Of a stretch of 64,000 bases of DNA, positions 50,620-58,458 are shown in pieces. The position numbers and the translations under genes were made by a program. Under the pieces are notes generated by a model. That model was not told the DNA's origin, searched no databases, and saw only the letters and a list, made by a program, of their open reading frames with translations. The DNA comes from Paenibacillus amylolyticus (GTDB lineage Bacteria; Bacillota; Bacilli; Paenibacillales; Paenibacillaceae): the NCBI RefSeq assembly GCF_003719335.1, contig NZ_RIAS01000014.1, positions 62,001-126,000 of the forward strand, given 5' to 3'. The first letter of the stretch is position 1. Each line of letters begins with the position of its first letter.

Positions 50620-52032
50620 TTGACTCAAACCAATCCCCCCCTGCCAGAGCAGGAAGAGCACATCGTTGAAGCAGGCGTACACAACTTTAGCAAAGAAGAC
50701 GAATGGGTAAAGCCGGAAGACCCACTGCTGCTGGAGCGGCTGGAGTGGTTCAAAGATCAGAAGCTGGGTTTGATGATGCACTGGGGACCGTACTCGCAAC
50801 TCGGCTTGGTGGAATCGTGGGCACTGAGCGATGAGGATGGCGACTGGTCGCGGGATGATGTGGACTGGACGGACGACATGGAGGATTTCAAACGTGAATA
50901 TTTTGACCTGAACAAAACCTTCAATCCGATTCGGTTTCAGCCTGAGGAATGGGCACAGATGGCTGCAGACAACGGCTTTAAATATTTCCTGTTTACGACC
51001 AAGCACCATGACGGCTTCTGCATGTGGGATACCAAAACAACCGATTACCGGATTACGGACAAAGATACGCCGTTCCACAAACACAAATATGCTGATATCT
51101 GCCGGGTATTGTTTGACGCCTTCCGAGCGAAGGGGCTCGGCATCTCGGCGTACTTTTCCAAAGCAGACTGGCATACCCCATATTACTGGGCACCGGGCAT
51201 GGAGCGTGGACGGCATATGTGGCGCGGGCCTTCTTATGATCCACACAAGTATCCCTGGATGTGGGAAAAGTTCGTGGAGTTCACCCACGAGCAGATCATG
51301 GAATTGCTGACGAATTACGGACGGATCGAGTGTCTGTGGCTCGATGCAGGCTGGGTACGTGAAGGCCGCCACGGTCAGGATATCCGGCTTGGTGAAGTGG
51401 TCGAACGGGCGAGAAAGAGCACGCAGCCTTGGCTTCTGTCGGCAGATCGCACCGTTGGCGGGCCGTATGAGAATATCGTCACCCCGGAGCAGACGATCCC
51501 GGAGCATCCGATGAATATTCCGTGGGAGAGCTGTATTACCGTTGGGCACTCTTTTGCTTTTGGCTTCGATGATCAGTATAAATCGGGACGGCAGCTTGCA
51601 CATATTTTGCTCGAAGTGGTATCCAAAGGCGGGAATCTGGCACTGAATGTCGGGCCGCAGCCGGACGGACGTCTACCCAAAGGGGCAATTCGAGGTATTC
51701 AGGGACTTGGCGAATGGCTGAACACACACGGTGAAGGGATCTATGGTACCCGCATTTGCGCACCGTATTACACGAAGGAGTGGGCATTTACACAGAAAGA
51801 AGATATCCACACCGTCTATGCCTTCCGCATCTATCGCAACGAGAATGAGAGCCTAGAAGAGCGACTGATCATTCCTTATGTGGAAAAGGTGGAGAGAGTT
51901 GAACTTATCGGTACGAATGACGTACTTTCGTTTCAGCAAACAGAAGAAGGGCTGATCGTGGTGCTACCACGATCCGCTACAAACAGTGAAGCACCCATCA
52001 CTCATACATTTAGATTAATCACCAAATCATAA
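50620..52032 (+). CDS. Alpha-L-fucosidase, glycoside hydrolase family 29 (second copy)
   Basis: A 470-residue GH29 enzyme starting at a TTG at 50620, with AAAGGAG 10 bases upstream. The barrel shows GLMMHWGPYSQLGLVESWAL, FLFTTKHHDGFCMWDT, ISAYFSKADWH and ECLWLDAGWVR with the nucleophile Asp. GGNLALNVGPQPDGRLP and a C-terminal beta-sandwich follow. It is clearly diverged from the copy at 44828, with GPYSQLG in place of FTVNTFT in the first loop, so a different fucose linkage or aglycone is likely. No signal peptide. A strong terminator follows at 52044-52087, so it ends this transcription unit. Confidence 0.91.
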   Translation: MTQTNPPLPEQEEHIVEAGVHNFSKEDEWVKPEDPLLLERLEWFKDQKLGLMMHWGPYSQLGLVESWALSDEDGDWSRDDVDWTDDMEDFKREYFDLNKTFNPIRFQPEEWAQMAADNGFKYFLFTTKHHDGFCMWDTKTTDYRITDKDTPFHKHKYADICRVLFDAFRAKGLGISAYFSKADWHTPYYWAPGMERGRHMWRGPSYDPHKYPWMWEKFVEFTHEQIMELLTNYGRIECLWLDAGWVREGRHGQDIRLGEVVERARKSTQPWLLSADRTVGGPYENIVTPEQTIPEHPMNIPWESCITVGHSFAFGFDDQYKSGRQLAHILLEVVSKGGNLALNVGPQPDGRLPKGAIRGIQGLGEWLNTHGEGIYGTRICAPYYTKEWAFTQKEDIHTVYAFRIYRNENESLEERLIIPYVEKVERVELIGTNDVLSFQQTEEGLIVVLPRSATNSEAPITHTFRLITKS

Positions 52033-52346
52033 AAACATATGTCAATTCCGGGGGAGATATGGGCGCCTCCGGAATTTTATTTTTTATACATAGAAAGTAC
52101 AGATACCCATAGTGCATGGCTTTAAATGCTTGCTCCACAAGGGTTTTTGGAATAAAGAGAGGTCGGAGAAAATTGCAAATTGATCCAAAAGCACTCGGCA
52201 ATGTACTATCAAATCAAGAAAGCGCTACCTGATATGATTGTTAACATTGATTGGATTATTAGCATCAAATGAGCGTCAAGAACTAACGTTTAAGGGATGT
52301 AAATGTAATGTATTATTACACTTGAGGCCTAGAAGGAGTGACGCAA
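52033..52346 (+). promoter_or_regulatory. Terminator and promoter region before the LplBC-type transporter operon
   Basis: AATTCCGG (52044-52051) pairs with CCGGAATT (52069-52076), extended by GGG against CCT, and a run of T's follows to 52087. A possible promoter is TTGATC (52180-52185), 18 bases, TACTAT (52204-52209). CTAACGTTT at 52283-52291, preceded by GCGTCAA, matches the motif in the promoter of the BNR gene (42660-42682). Confidence 0.55.
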
Positions 52347-53324
52347 ATGAGTCGAGGTACAGAAAGCATACCTGCGAACATGGAGCTGCAGCAATTACGT
52401 CAGACAGCGCCCAAACAGCAGCATCCGTTCATTAAAAGCTTCAAAAAGCACTGGGAGCTGTACCTGCTTGTGCTGCCTCCGGTGTTGTATCTATTGATCT
52501 TCAAATACATTCCGATGGTAGGGGTGCAGATTGCCTTTAAGGATTTCAGTGTCGTAAAAGGCATCTGGGGCAGTCCATGGGTGGGGCTCAAACATTTTGA
52601 AGCTTTCTTCGATTCCCCGAACTTTTGGCTGCTGATCAAGAACACTATTGGCATCAGCTTCTATTCCCTCATTGCCGGTTTCCCTATACCGATCTTGCTA
52701 GCCTTGGCGCTGAACGAGATTCGAACGGGTTACTTTAAAAAGACCGTACAGATGGTTACGTATGCACCGCATTTTATCTCCACCGTTGTCATGGTATCCA
52801 TCATTATTCTGATGCTTTCCCCCCATGTGGGCGTTGTAGACAAGTTATTTAGCTGGCTGGGTTTCCCGATGACCAACTTTATGGGGATTCCCGAATATTT
52901 CAAATCAATCTATGTCTGGTCCGGGGTATGGCAGGGTATGGGGTACTCCTCGATTATATACATCGCGGCTCTGGCGGGCGTTGATCCTTCTCTATACGAA
53001 GCGGCCAAGATGGACGGTGCCTCAAGGTTGCGGAAAATATGGCACATCGACCTTCCAACTCTTGTTCCGGTCACCGTAATCATGTTGATTCTAAGTCTGG
53101 GCAGCATTATGGGCGTTGGCTTCGAAAAAATATACCTCATGCAGAATCCGCTGAATACGAGCGCTTCGGAGGTCATCTCCACGTACGTGTACAAGGTCGG
53201 TCTGATCGGAGCGAATTTCAGCTTCTCCGCGGCAGTTGGTTTCTTCAACTCCATCATTAACCTGATTCTGCTGGTCATCGTCAACAGCATTTCCCGCAAA
53301 GTATCCGAGAACAGCTTGTGGTAA
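52347..53324 (+). CDS. Oligosaccharide ABC transporter permease (LplB/YteP-like)
   Basis: A 325-residue membrane subunit of a CUT1 importer of the LplB type. HWELYLLVLPPVLYLLIFKY is the typical first helix, VGVQIAFKDFSVVKGIWGS follows, and the EAA loop is EAAKMDGASRLRKIWHIDLP. GFEKIYLMQNPLNTSASEVI is highly characteristic of the LplB/YteP group, which imports larger oligosaccharides. The ATG at 52347 is chosen because AAGGAG lies 8 bases upstream. It opens a transporter operon (LplB, LplC, binding protein) followed by its membrane regulator. Confidence 0.93.
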   Translation: MSRGTESIPANMELQQLRQTAPKQQHPFIKSFKKHWELYLLVLPPVLYLLIFKYIPMVGVQIAFKDFSVVKGIWGSPWVGLKHFEAFFDSPNFWLLIKNTIGISFYSLIAGFPIPILLALALNEIRTGYFKKTVQMVTYAPHFISTVVMVSIIILMLSPHVGVVDKLFSWLGFPMTNFMGIPEYFKSIYVWSGVWQGMGYSSIIYIAALAGVDPSLYEAAKMDGASRLRKIWHIDLPTLVPVTVIMLILSLGSIMGVGFEKIYLMQNPLNTSASEVISTYVYKVGLIGANFSFSAAVGFFNSIINLILLVIVNSISRKVSENSLW

Positions 53325-53339
53325 AGGAGGAGCATGTCC

Positions 53340-54248
53340 ATGTTTAATCTGATGAATCGGAACCGAATTAAAGACCCGGTTGGCGACCGTATTTTCATGA
53401 CTATCAACTATATCTTTCTGATTGCCATTCTGTTAACGGTGTTCTACCCGCTCTTGTACATCGTCAGCTCCTCATTCAGCTCGTCACGCGCCGTAACATC
53501 CGGCCAAGTGTGGCTGTTCCCGGTTGATTTTAACATCAAGGCGTACATCTCCATTTTCAAAAGCCAGCAACTCATGCTCGGGTTTTACAACACGATCATT
53601 TACACCGTAGTCGGTACGTTCATCAACGTTGCACTGACTGTTATGCTGGCTTACCCGCTCTCCCGCAAGTCGTTCTACGGACGGGGAGCCATCATCATCT
53701 TCATGATGATTACGATGTTTTTTGACGGGGGTCTGATTCCGACCTACCTGCTGATGAAAGACCTGCACCTGCTGGATACCCGCTGGGCGATGTGGCTTCC
53801 CGGAGCACTTGCCGTGTTCCAGGTCATCGTTGCGCGCACCTTTTTCCAGTCGTCAATCCCCGAGGAGCTTGGTGAAGCTGCCGAGATGGACGGATGCCGG
53901 GATATCCGCTACCTGATCAGCGTTGTGCTGCCGCTCTCCAAACCGATTCTGGCGGTGATGACCCTGATGTACGCCGTCGGTCACTGGAATGCATACTTTG
54001 ATGCACTCATCTACTTGCGCTCCGAGAAGTTGTTCCCGCTGCAATATGTGCTTCGTAACTTGTTAATTCTGAATGCGGCTGATCCGGCCATGCTCGCAAA
54101 TACAAGTCAGCAGATGAGGGATCAAGGGTTCGAGCAGGTGCTGAAATATGCGCTGATTGTGGTCGCCAGTATTCCGATTCTGATCATGTATCCTTTTGTC
54201 CAAAAACACTTTGTCAAAGGGGTTATGGTCGGTTCACTTAAAGGATAG
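53340..54248 (+). CDS. Oligosaccharide ABC transporter permease (LplC/YtcP-like)
   Basis: A 302-residue second permease of the same importer. LLTVFYPLLYIVSSSFSSSR, FMMITMFFDGGLIPTYLLMK and the EAA loop EAAEMDGCRDIRYLISVVLP are typical of LplC/YtcP. LMYAVGHWNAYFDALIYL and the C-terminal KHFVKGVMVGSLKG complete the family pattern. The ATG at 53340 has AAGGAGG at 9 bases; the ATG at 53334 would leave only 3. It follows LplB by 15 bases. No ATPase gene is nearby. Confidence 0.93.
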   Translation: MFNLMNRNRIKDPVGDRIFMTINYIFLIAILLTVFYPLLYIVSSSFSSSRAVTSGQVWLFPVDFNIKAYISIFKSQQLMLGFYNTIIYTVVGTFINVALTVMLAYPLSRKSFYGRGAIIIFMMITMFFDGGLIPTYLLMKDLHLLDTRWAMWLPGALAVFQVIVARTFFQSSIPEELGEAAEMDGCRDIRYLISVVLPLSKPILAVMTLMYAVGHWNAYFDALIYLRSEKLFPLQYVLRNLLILNAADPAMLANTSQQMRDQGFEQVLKYALIVVASIPILIMYPFVQKHFVKGVMVGSLKG

Positions 54249-54383
54249 ATGGTAGCCGGTTCTTGAAAGGAGGTGGGGGCACACGCCGGCTTCCGGGATT
54301 GGTTTTTGAAACTTATAGAACCTATATCAACCCGTACAGCTTAACCAAAGGTTTGCCGTTATGAACAAAAAGGAGGAGTCAGC

Positions 54384-56018
54384 TTGAGAAAATCCTGGAT
54401 TTCAATTTTGTGTCTGATCTTCGCTTCGGTGACGATATTGTCCGCATGCAGTTCATCTGAAAAAGCGGGTACAGGTAGTGAGGGGAGCGGCGAGAGCGGC
54501 GGTCCTGTAACGATGACTTTTTTTGCTCCGCAAGGTAAAGCGCCGATGGAGGACAATGAATTCACCAAGTTTATCGAAAAAAAGTTCAACGTGACCTTGA
54601 AATGGGACCTGGCCCCGACAGACGCTTTGCAGGATCGCAGACAATTGCTGCTAGCCAGTGGGGATTATCCTGAAGTGTTCCTGCACGGCAAGTTCACCAC
54701 CTCGGATCTTCAAACCTATGGTAAACAAGGCGTGTTCCTTCCGCTTCAAGACCTGATCAAGCAATATGGCCCGAACCTCACCAAAGTGATGGAAGAGAAG
54801 CCTTATTTTAAGGATGCCATAACGGCACCGGACGGTAACATCTATGCACTGCCTATTTTTAATGAATGTTACCACTGTACGTATGCGCAGAAATATTGGA
54901 TCAACAAAGAATGGCTGGATAAGGTGGGGCTGAAAATGCCAACGACGACCGACGAACTGTATACCGTTCTGAAGGCGTTCAAAACCCAAGACCCGAACGG
55001 CAACGGCAAAGCCGATGAGATCCCGCTCACAGGTGCACCGAACAAGTATGTGTGGAACGGCAACATTGATGCTTACCTGATGAACAGCTTTATATACAAC
55101 GATAACGATAAATACCTGATCGTGAACGACGGCAAGGTCAGCTTTGCCGCCAATCAGGAGGGATGGAAGAAGGGGCTGGAGTACATGCACAAGCTGTACG
55201 CGGATGGCCTGATCGACCCGGCTTCCTTCACACAGAATGACCAGGCGATTGGTCAACTGGGGAATAAAGAAGGCGACGAAGTGGTTGGCTCCATTACAAC
55301 GGCACTGGTCAGCTATCTGGTGAATACGTATGACAAAAAGATTACCCGTCACCAGCACTGGGAGATCGTGCCTCCACTCAAAGGGCCGGATGGTGTGCAG
55401 ACGACGGGAGCAACGCAAAGTGTGGGTGAATTTGAATTTGCCATTACCAACAAAGCGACCGAAGCACAGCAGATCGCAGCCATCAAAATTGTAGATTACA
55501 TGTTCAGTGAAGAGGGTGCACTCTACGCAGAGTATGGCCCGACCGAAGGCAAGGGATGGAAGAAAGCAGACCCGGATGAGAAGAACATCAATGGGGAGCC
55601 TGCCAAGTACAGCTATTACAACCTGCCTGAACGTGATCCAAACGTGGTTGTGAACGAGAGCTGGTCACAGATCGGTGCGCATGACTTGTCCAACACGTTC
55701 CGTAACTTGTTTGCAGAAGGTCAAGACCCGCTGTCTGCTGAAGGATACGGTACAAGGCTTGCTCAGGCGACGAAAGTATATGCTCCATACGCTCCCAAAG
55801 AAGTATATCCTGCCAACGTATTTATTCGTCCAGAGGATACCGAGACCGCGGCTCAGCTGACCACCGCAATCAAAGATTATGTACAGACGAATATGGCTCA
55901 GTTCATCATCGGCAGCAAGAGCATTGATAAGGATTGGGACTCGTACGTGAAAGGTTTCGATGGACTTGGATTGAGCAATTATCTGGATATTTATCAGCGT
56001 GCAATTGAGAAAAAGTAG
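54384..56018 (+). CDS. Oligosaccharide-binding lipoprotein (LipO/LplA-like)
   Basis: A 544-residue exported lipoprotein starting at a TTG at 54384 with AAGGAGGAG upstream. Signal segment ILCLIFASVTILSAC with lipobox Cys22, then a Ser/Gly spacer and a family 1 solute-binding fold. TQDPNGNGKADEIPLTG (Lys-Thr start) is the calcium-loop-like hallmark of the LipO/LplA group, and GEFEFAITNKATEAQQIAAIKIVDY (in two parts) follows. The size is typical of binding proteins for long oligosaccharides. The gap to the permease gene holds the inverted pair AGCCGG/CCGGCT around 54252-54284. A terminator-like hairpin follows the gene at 56026-56066. Confidence 0.92.
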   Translation: MRKSWISILCLIFASVTILSACSSSEKAGTGSEGSGESGGPVTMTFFAPQGKAPMEDNEFTKFIEKKFNVTLKWDLAPTDALQDRRQLLLASGDYPEVFLHGKFTTSDLQTYGKQGVFLPLQDLIKQYGPNLTKVMEEKPYFKDAITAPDGNIYALPIFNECYHCTYAQKYWINKEWLDKVGLKMPTTTDELYTVLKAFKTQDPNGNGKADEIPLTGAPNKYVWNGNIDAYLMNSFIYNDNDKYLIVNDGKVSFAANQEGWKKGLEYMHKLYADGLIDPASFTQNDQAIGQLGNKEGDEVVGSITTALVSYLVNTYDKKITRHQHWEIVPPLKGPDGVQTTGATQSVGEFEFAITNKATEAQQIAAIKIVDYMFSEEGALYAEYGPTEGKGWKKADPDEKNINGEPAKYSYYNLPERDPNVVVNESWSQIGAHDLSNTFRNLFAEGQDPLSAEGYGTRLAQATKVYAPYAPKEVYPANVFIRPEDTETAAQLTTAIKDYVQTNMAQFIIGSKSIDKDWDSYVKGFDGLGLSNYLDIYQRAIEKK

Positions 56019-56025
56019 TATATAC

Positions 56026-56066
56026 GGACTGTCCCGCCTGTCACCCGTGACCGGGGCAGTCTTCTC
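56026..56066 (+). terminator. Terminator after the binding-protein gene
   Basis: GACTGTCCCG (56027-56036) pairs with CGGGGCAGTC (56052-56061) with one mismatch, followed by TTCTCCT. Confidence 0.6.
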
Positions 56067-56189
56067 CTATGACAACCCCACGTCATTCGATATAATGAAC
56101 GCATAATTATGAAAAATTTGTGAACAGAGGCAAGGTGCAAGTGGTTTGTCGTCATGCAACATGAAATGGATTGGTGGGGGGGCGCGGAG

Positions 56190-58415
56190 ATGAACAACAA
56201 TTGGTTCAGACGTTTGCTGTTATCGTATTTGCCTATTTTTTTTATTGTGACGACGATTTTATTTTTTATTTTCTTTCAGGTATTTAACGAACAGAACCGA
56301 AGGGAAGCACTTAAGGCCAATGAATTTTTGGCTTCACAGGTGACACAGTATCTGGATAATTCCTTGCGTTCCATTGATTTCAAGGTACTGCGCGAGATTT
56401 TGACCAACTCTAATCTGAAAAATTATTTCTCGGTATCTGGCAGCGAGGATGTCTATGCCGGCATTCAGGCAGTTAAGGTCATCGATGAATTGAAGATAGA
56501 ATATCCGCTGATCGACTCGGTCTACCTGGTCAGGTACAGCGATAACACCGTTTTTAGCAATGGCAAGGCCGTTCCGATCAACGAGTTTCCCGATGCAGTC
56601 TTTATTGCAGACAGCCGGACGAGAGATGAGCAGAAGTGGGTCGGCGCACGGTCATTCAAGGCGTTTCCTTCCCAATCGGCGGAGCAGGTCATTACGATTG
56701 TGCGGAATGTCGGGAACGGTAGAGGTCTTGTAGTGACCAACGTGGAGTTGAACACGCTACAAAAATCTATTATGCAGATGTACGACCCTGAATTTACGTT
56801 TGTGAACATCTATAACCGATCCGGTGGAAGTCTCTGGCATGGTGGTGCGCCTGATGCTGAGATGCTTGCTTCCAAGCCAGTTTCCGCTTCGGGAGAGGTA
56901 TTCTCTGAATTCACGTCCAGCTATAGTGGCTGGAAGGTGCAGACGGGGCTAAATAACGGGAAAATCATCAAGTTTACGCTGCAATTTTATAATATCTGGT
57001 TTATTTTCGCTGTCGCTGTTGTGCTGATCGGGGTTGTATGGGTCGTCTATGTGACACGCAGAAACTATAAACCGATCCAGCAGATTGTTACCTTAATTCA
57101 GACTGTATCTTCACAGAAACCGTCAGCATTGAACTATGGCAAGGAGAATGAATTCCGTTTCATTCATACTACACTGGAGCGCATGATCGACCAGACGAAG
57201 CAATATCAGGAGGAGCATGAAGAGAATATGATTTTGCAGAAGAAGGTCTTCTTTCAGGAACTGCTGGAAGGTACGCGGGATTACACATGTCATGAGTTAT
57301 CTGCGGAGATGAGCAAGTTCAAGCTGCCGGAATTAGAGCATCGCTGGGCTGTGATGGTGGTGGAGATGGATCGATACGATGTATTTATGGATGAGTATCA
57401 TCAGCAGGATCAAGCCCTCCTGAAATTCGTGCTGTCGAGCATTTTGCAGGAAAGTGCACGGCAAGAAGGAACCGAGGTATGGGCGGAGTGGGTTTCAAGT
57501 CAGCGACTGTACGCCATCCTCTGGCTGCCTGAGACGGAACGGTCGGAAGAGACGGAAAAGCAGTTGCTCAGCGGATATCTGGATCGGGTTGGTCAGTATT
57601 TGAACTTTACCGTCACGATTGGTGTGGGCAGGGTTGCCGTGGATATTCGCGGACTTCGGGCTTCGCTTAAAGAGGCTGTGCATGCCCTGGAGTACAAGGC
57701 GGTTCTGGGCACCAATCGGATCATACCGTGCGGAGATGTACCGAGTTCGACAAATGATGTGTATGAGTTTTTAAAGACTATCTCCTTGCTAGTGCAGGCG
57801 ATGCGGCTATCAGACGATGCTTGGGAACAGCATTTTGAACGGCTGTTTAAGCAGATTCGCGAGTCCGTTCTGTCTCGTCAGGAGATTATGAACACGGTCC
57901 AGCTGTTGTTCCGGCATTATAATCGTGAATTTGCCGAGCTTCCACGCGAATATCAGGAGTCATGGGCGGCGATATTTACGCCATTGCTGCCACGGCTGGA
58001 AGGTTGGGAGACGCTGGATGATCTGCGCGAGCTGTGCCTGGAAGGGTTCCGTGAACTGGCGCGGCAGATGGAGACACTGCAATGCTCTCGTAAACATCGA
58101 TCACATATTCTGGAGATTCGCAAATATATCGAGGAGCATTACAACAATCCCGATCTGTCGCTGAATTACCTTAGTGATCTGTTCGATATCAATCCGAAGT
58201 ATCTGAGCAAGCTTTTCAAAGATGAGATTGGCGAGAAATTCGTGGATCTGCTCATCAGTCACCGGATCGAAAAAGCGAAACAGCTCATGCAACAGACGGA
58301 CAAAGCGATCCAGGAGATCAGTGAGGAAGTGGGATATACGAACTACAATTCCTTCAACCGTGCTTTTAAAAATGTCGTTGGCATGGCTCCAAGTGACTAT
58401 CGAAAGGCGATGTAA
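56190..58415 (+). CDS. Membrane-anchored AraC family regulator (cache-type sensor, YesN/YtdP-like)
   Basis: A 741-residue regulator. A first membrane helix (LLLSYLPIFFIVTTILFFIF) and a second one near residue 270 (NIWFIFAVAVVLIGVVWVVY) bracket an extracellular sensor of about 230 residues. A cytoplasmic linker with a coiled coil (LERMIDQTKQYQEEHEENM) and a degenerate GGDEF-like middle region (FTVTIGVGRVAVDIRGLRAS) follow. The C-terminal double helix-turn-helix runs from about 640 to 740 (LNYLSDLFDINPKYLSKLF, IQEISEEVGYTNYNSFNRAF). Such proteins regulate the adjacent LplABC-type importer, probably sensing substrate-loaded binding protein. ATG at 56190 is preceded by GCGGAG. Confidence 0.88.
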   Translation: MNNNWFRRLLLSYLPIFFIVTTILFFIFFQVFNEQNRREALKANEFLASQVTQYLDNSLRSIDFKVLREILTNSNLKNYFSVSGSEDVYAGIQAVKVIDELKIEYPLIDSVYLVRYSDNTVFSNGKAVPINEFPDAVFIADSRTRDEQKWVGARSFKAFPSQSAEQVITIVRNVGNGRGLVVTNVELNTLQKSIMQMYDPEFTFVNIYNRSGGSLWHGGAPDAEMLASKPVSASGEVFSEFTSSYSGWKVQTGLNNGKIIKFTLQFYNIWFIFAVAVVLIGVVWVVYVTRRNYKPIQQIVTLIQTVSSQKPSALNYGKENEFRFIHTTLERMIDQTKQYQEEHEENMILQKKVFFQELLEGTRDYTCHELSAEMSKFKLPELEHRWAVMVVEMDRYDVFMDEYHQQDQALLKFVLSSILQESARQEGTEVWAEWVSSQRLYAILWLPETERSEETEKQLLSGYLDRVGQYLNFTVTIGVGRVAVDIRGLRASLKEAVHALEYKAVLGTNRIIPCGDVPSSTNDVYEFLKTISLLVQAMRLSDDAWEQHFERLFKQIRESVLSRQEIMNTVQLLFRHYNREFAELPREYQESWAAIFTPLLPRLEGWETLDDLRELCLEGFRELARQMETLQCSRKHRSHILEIRKYIEEHYNNPDLSLNYLSDLFDINPKYLSKLFKDEIGEKFVDLLISHRIEKAKQLMQQTDKAIQEISEEVGYTNYNSFNRAFKNVVGMAPSDYRKAM

Positions 58416-58458
58416 GCTCCACGTATGACCAACTCACAGGCAGGAGGAGAATGTGCAT

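Noticed and set aside
50476..51603. 375-codon ORF antisense to the second fucosidase and repeat copy 3
   Set aside because: Shadow of GH29 coding sequence with no family features of its own.
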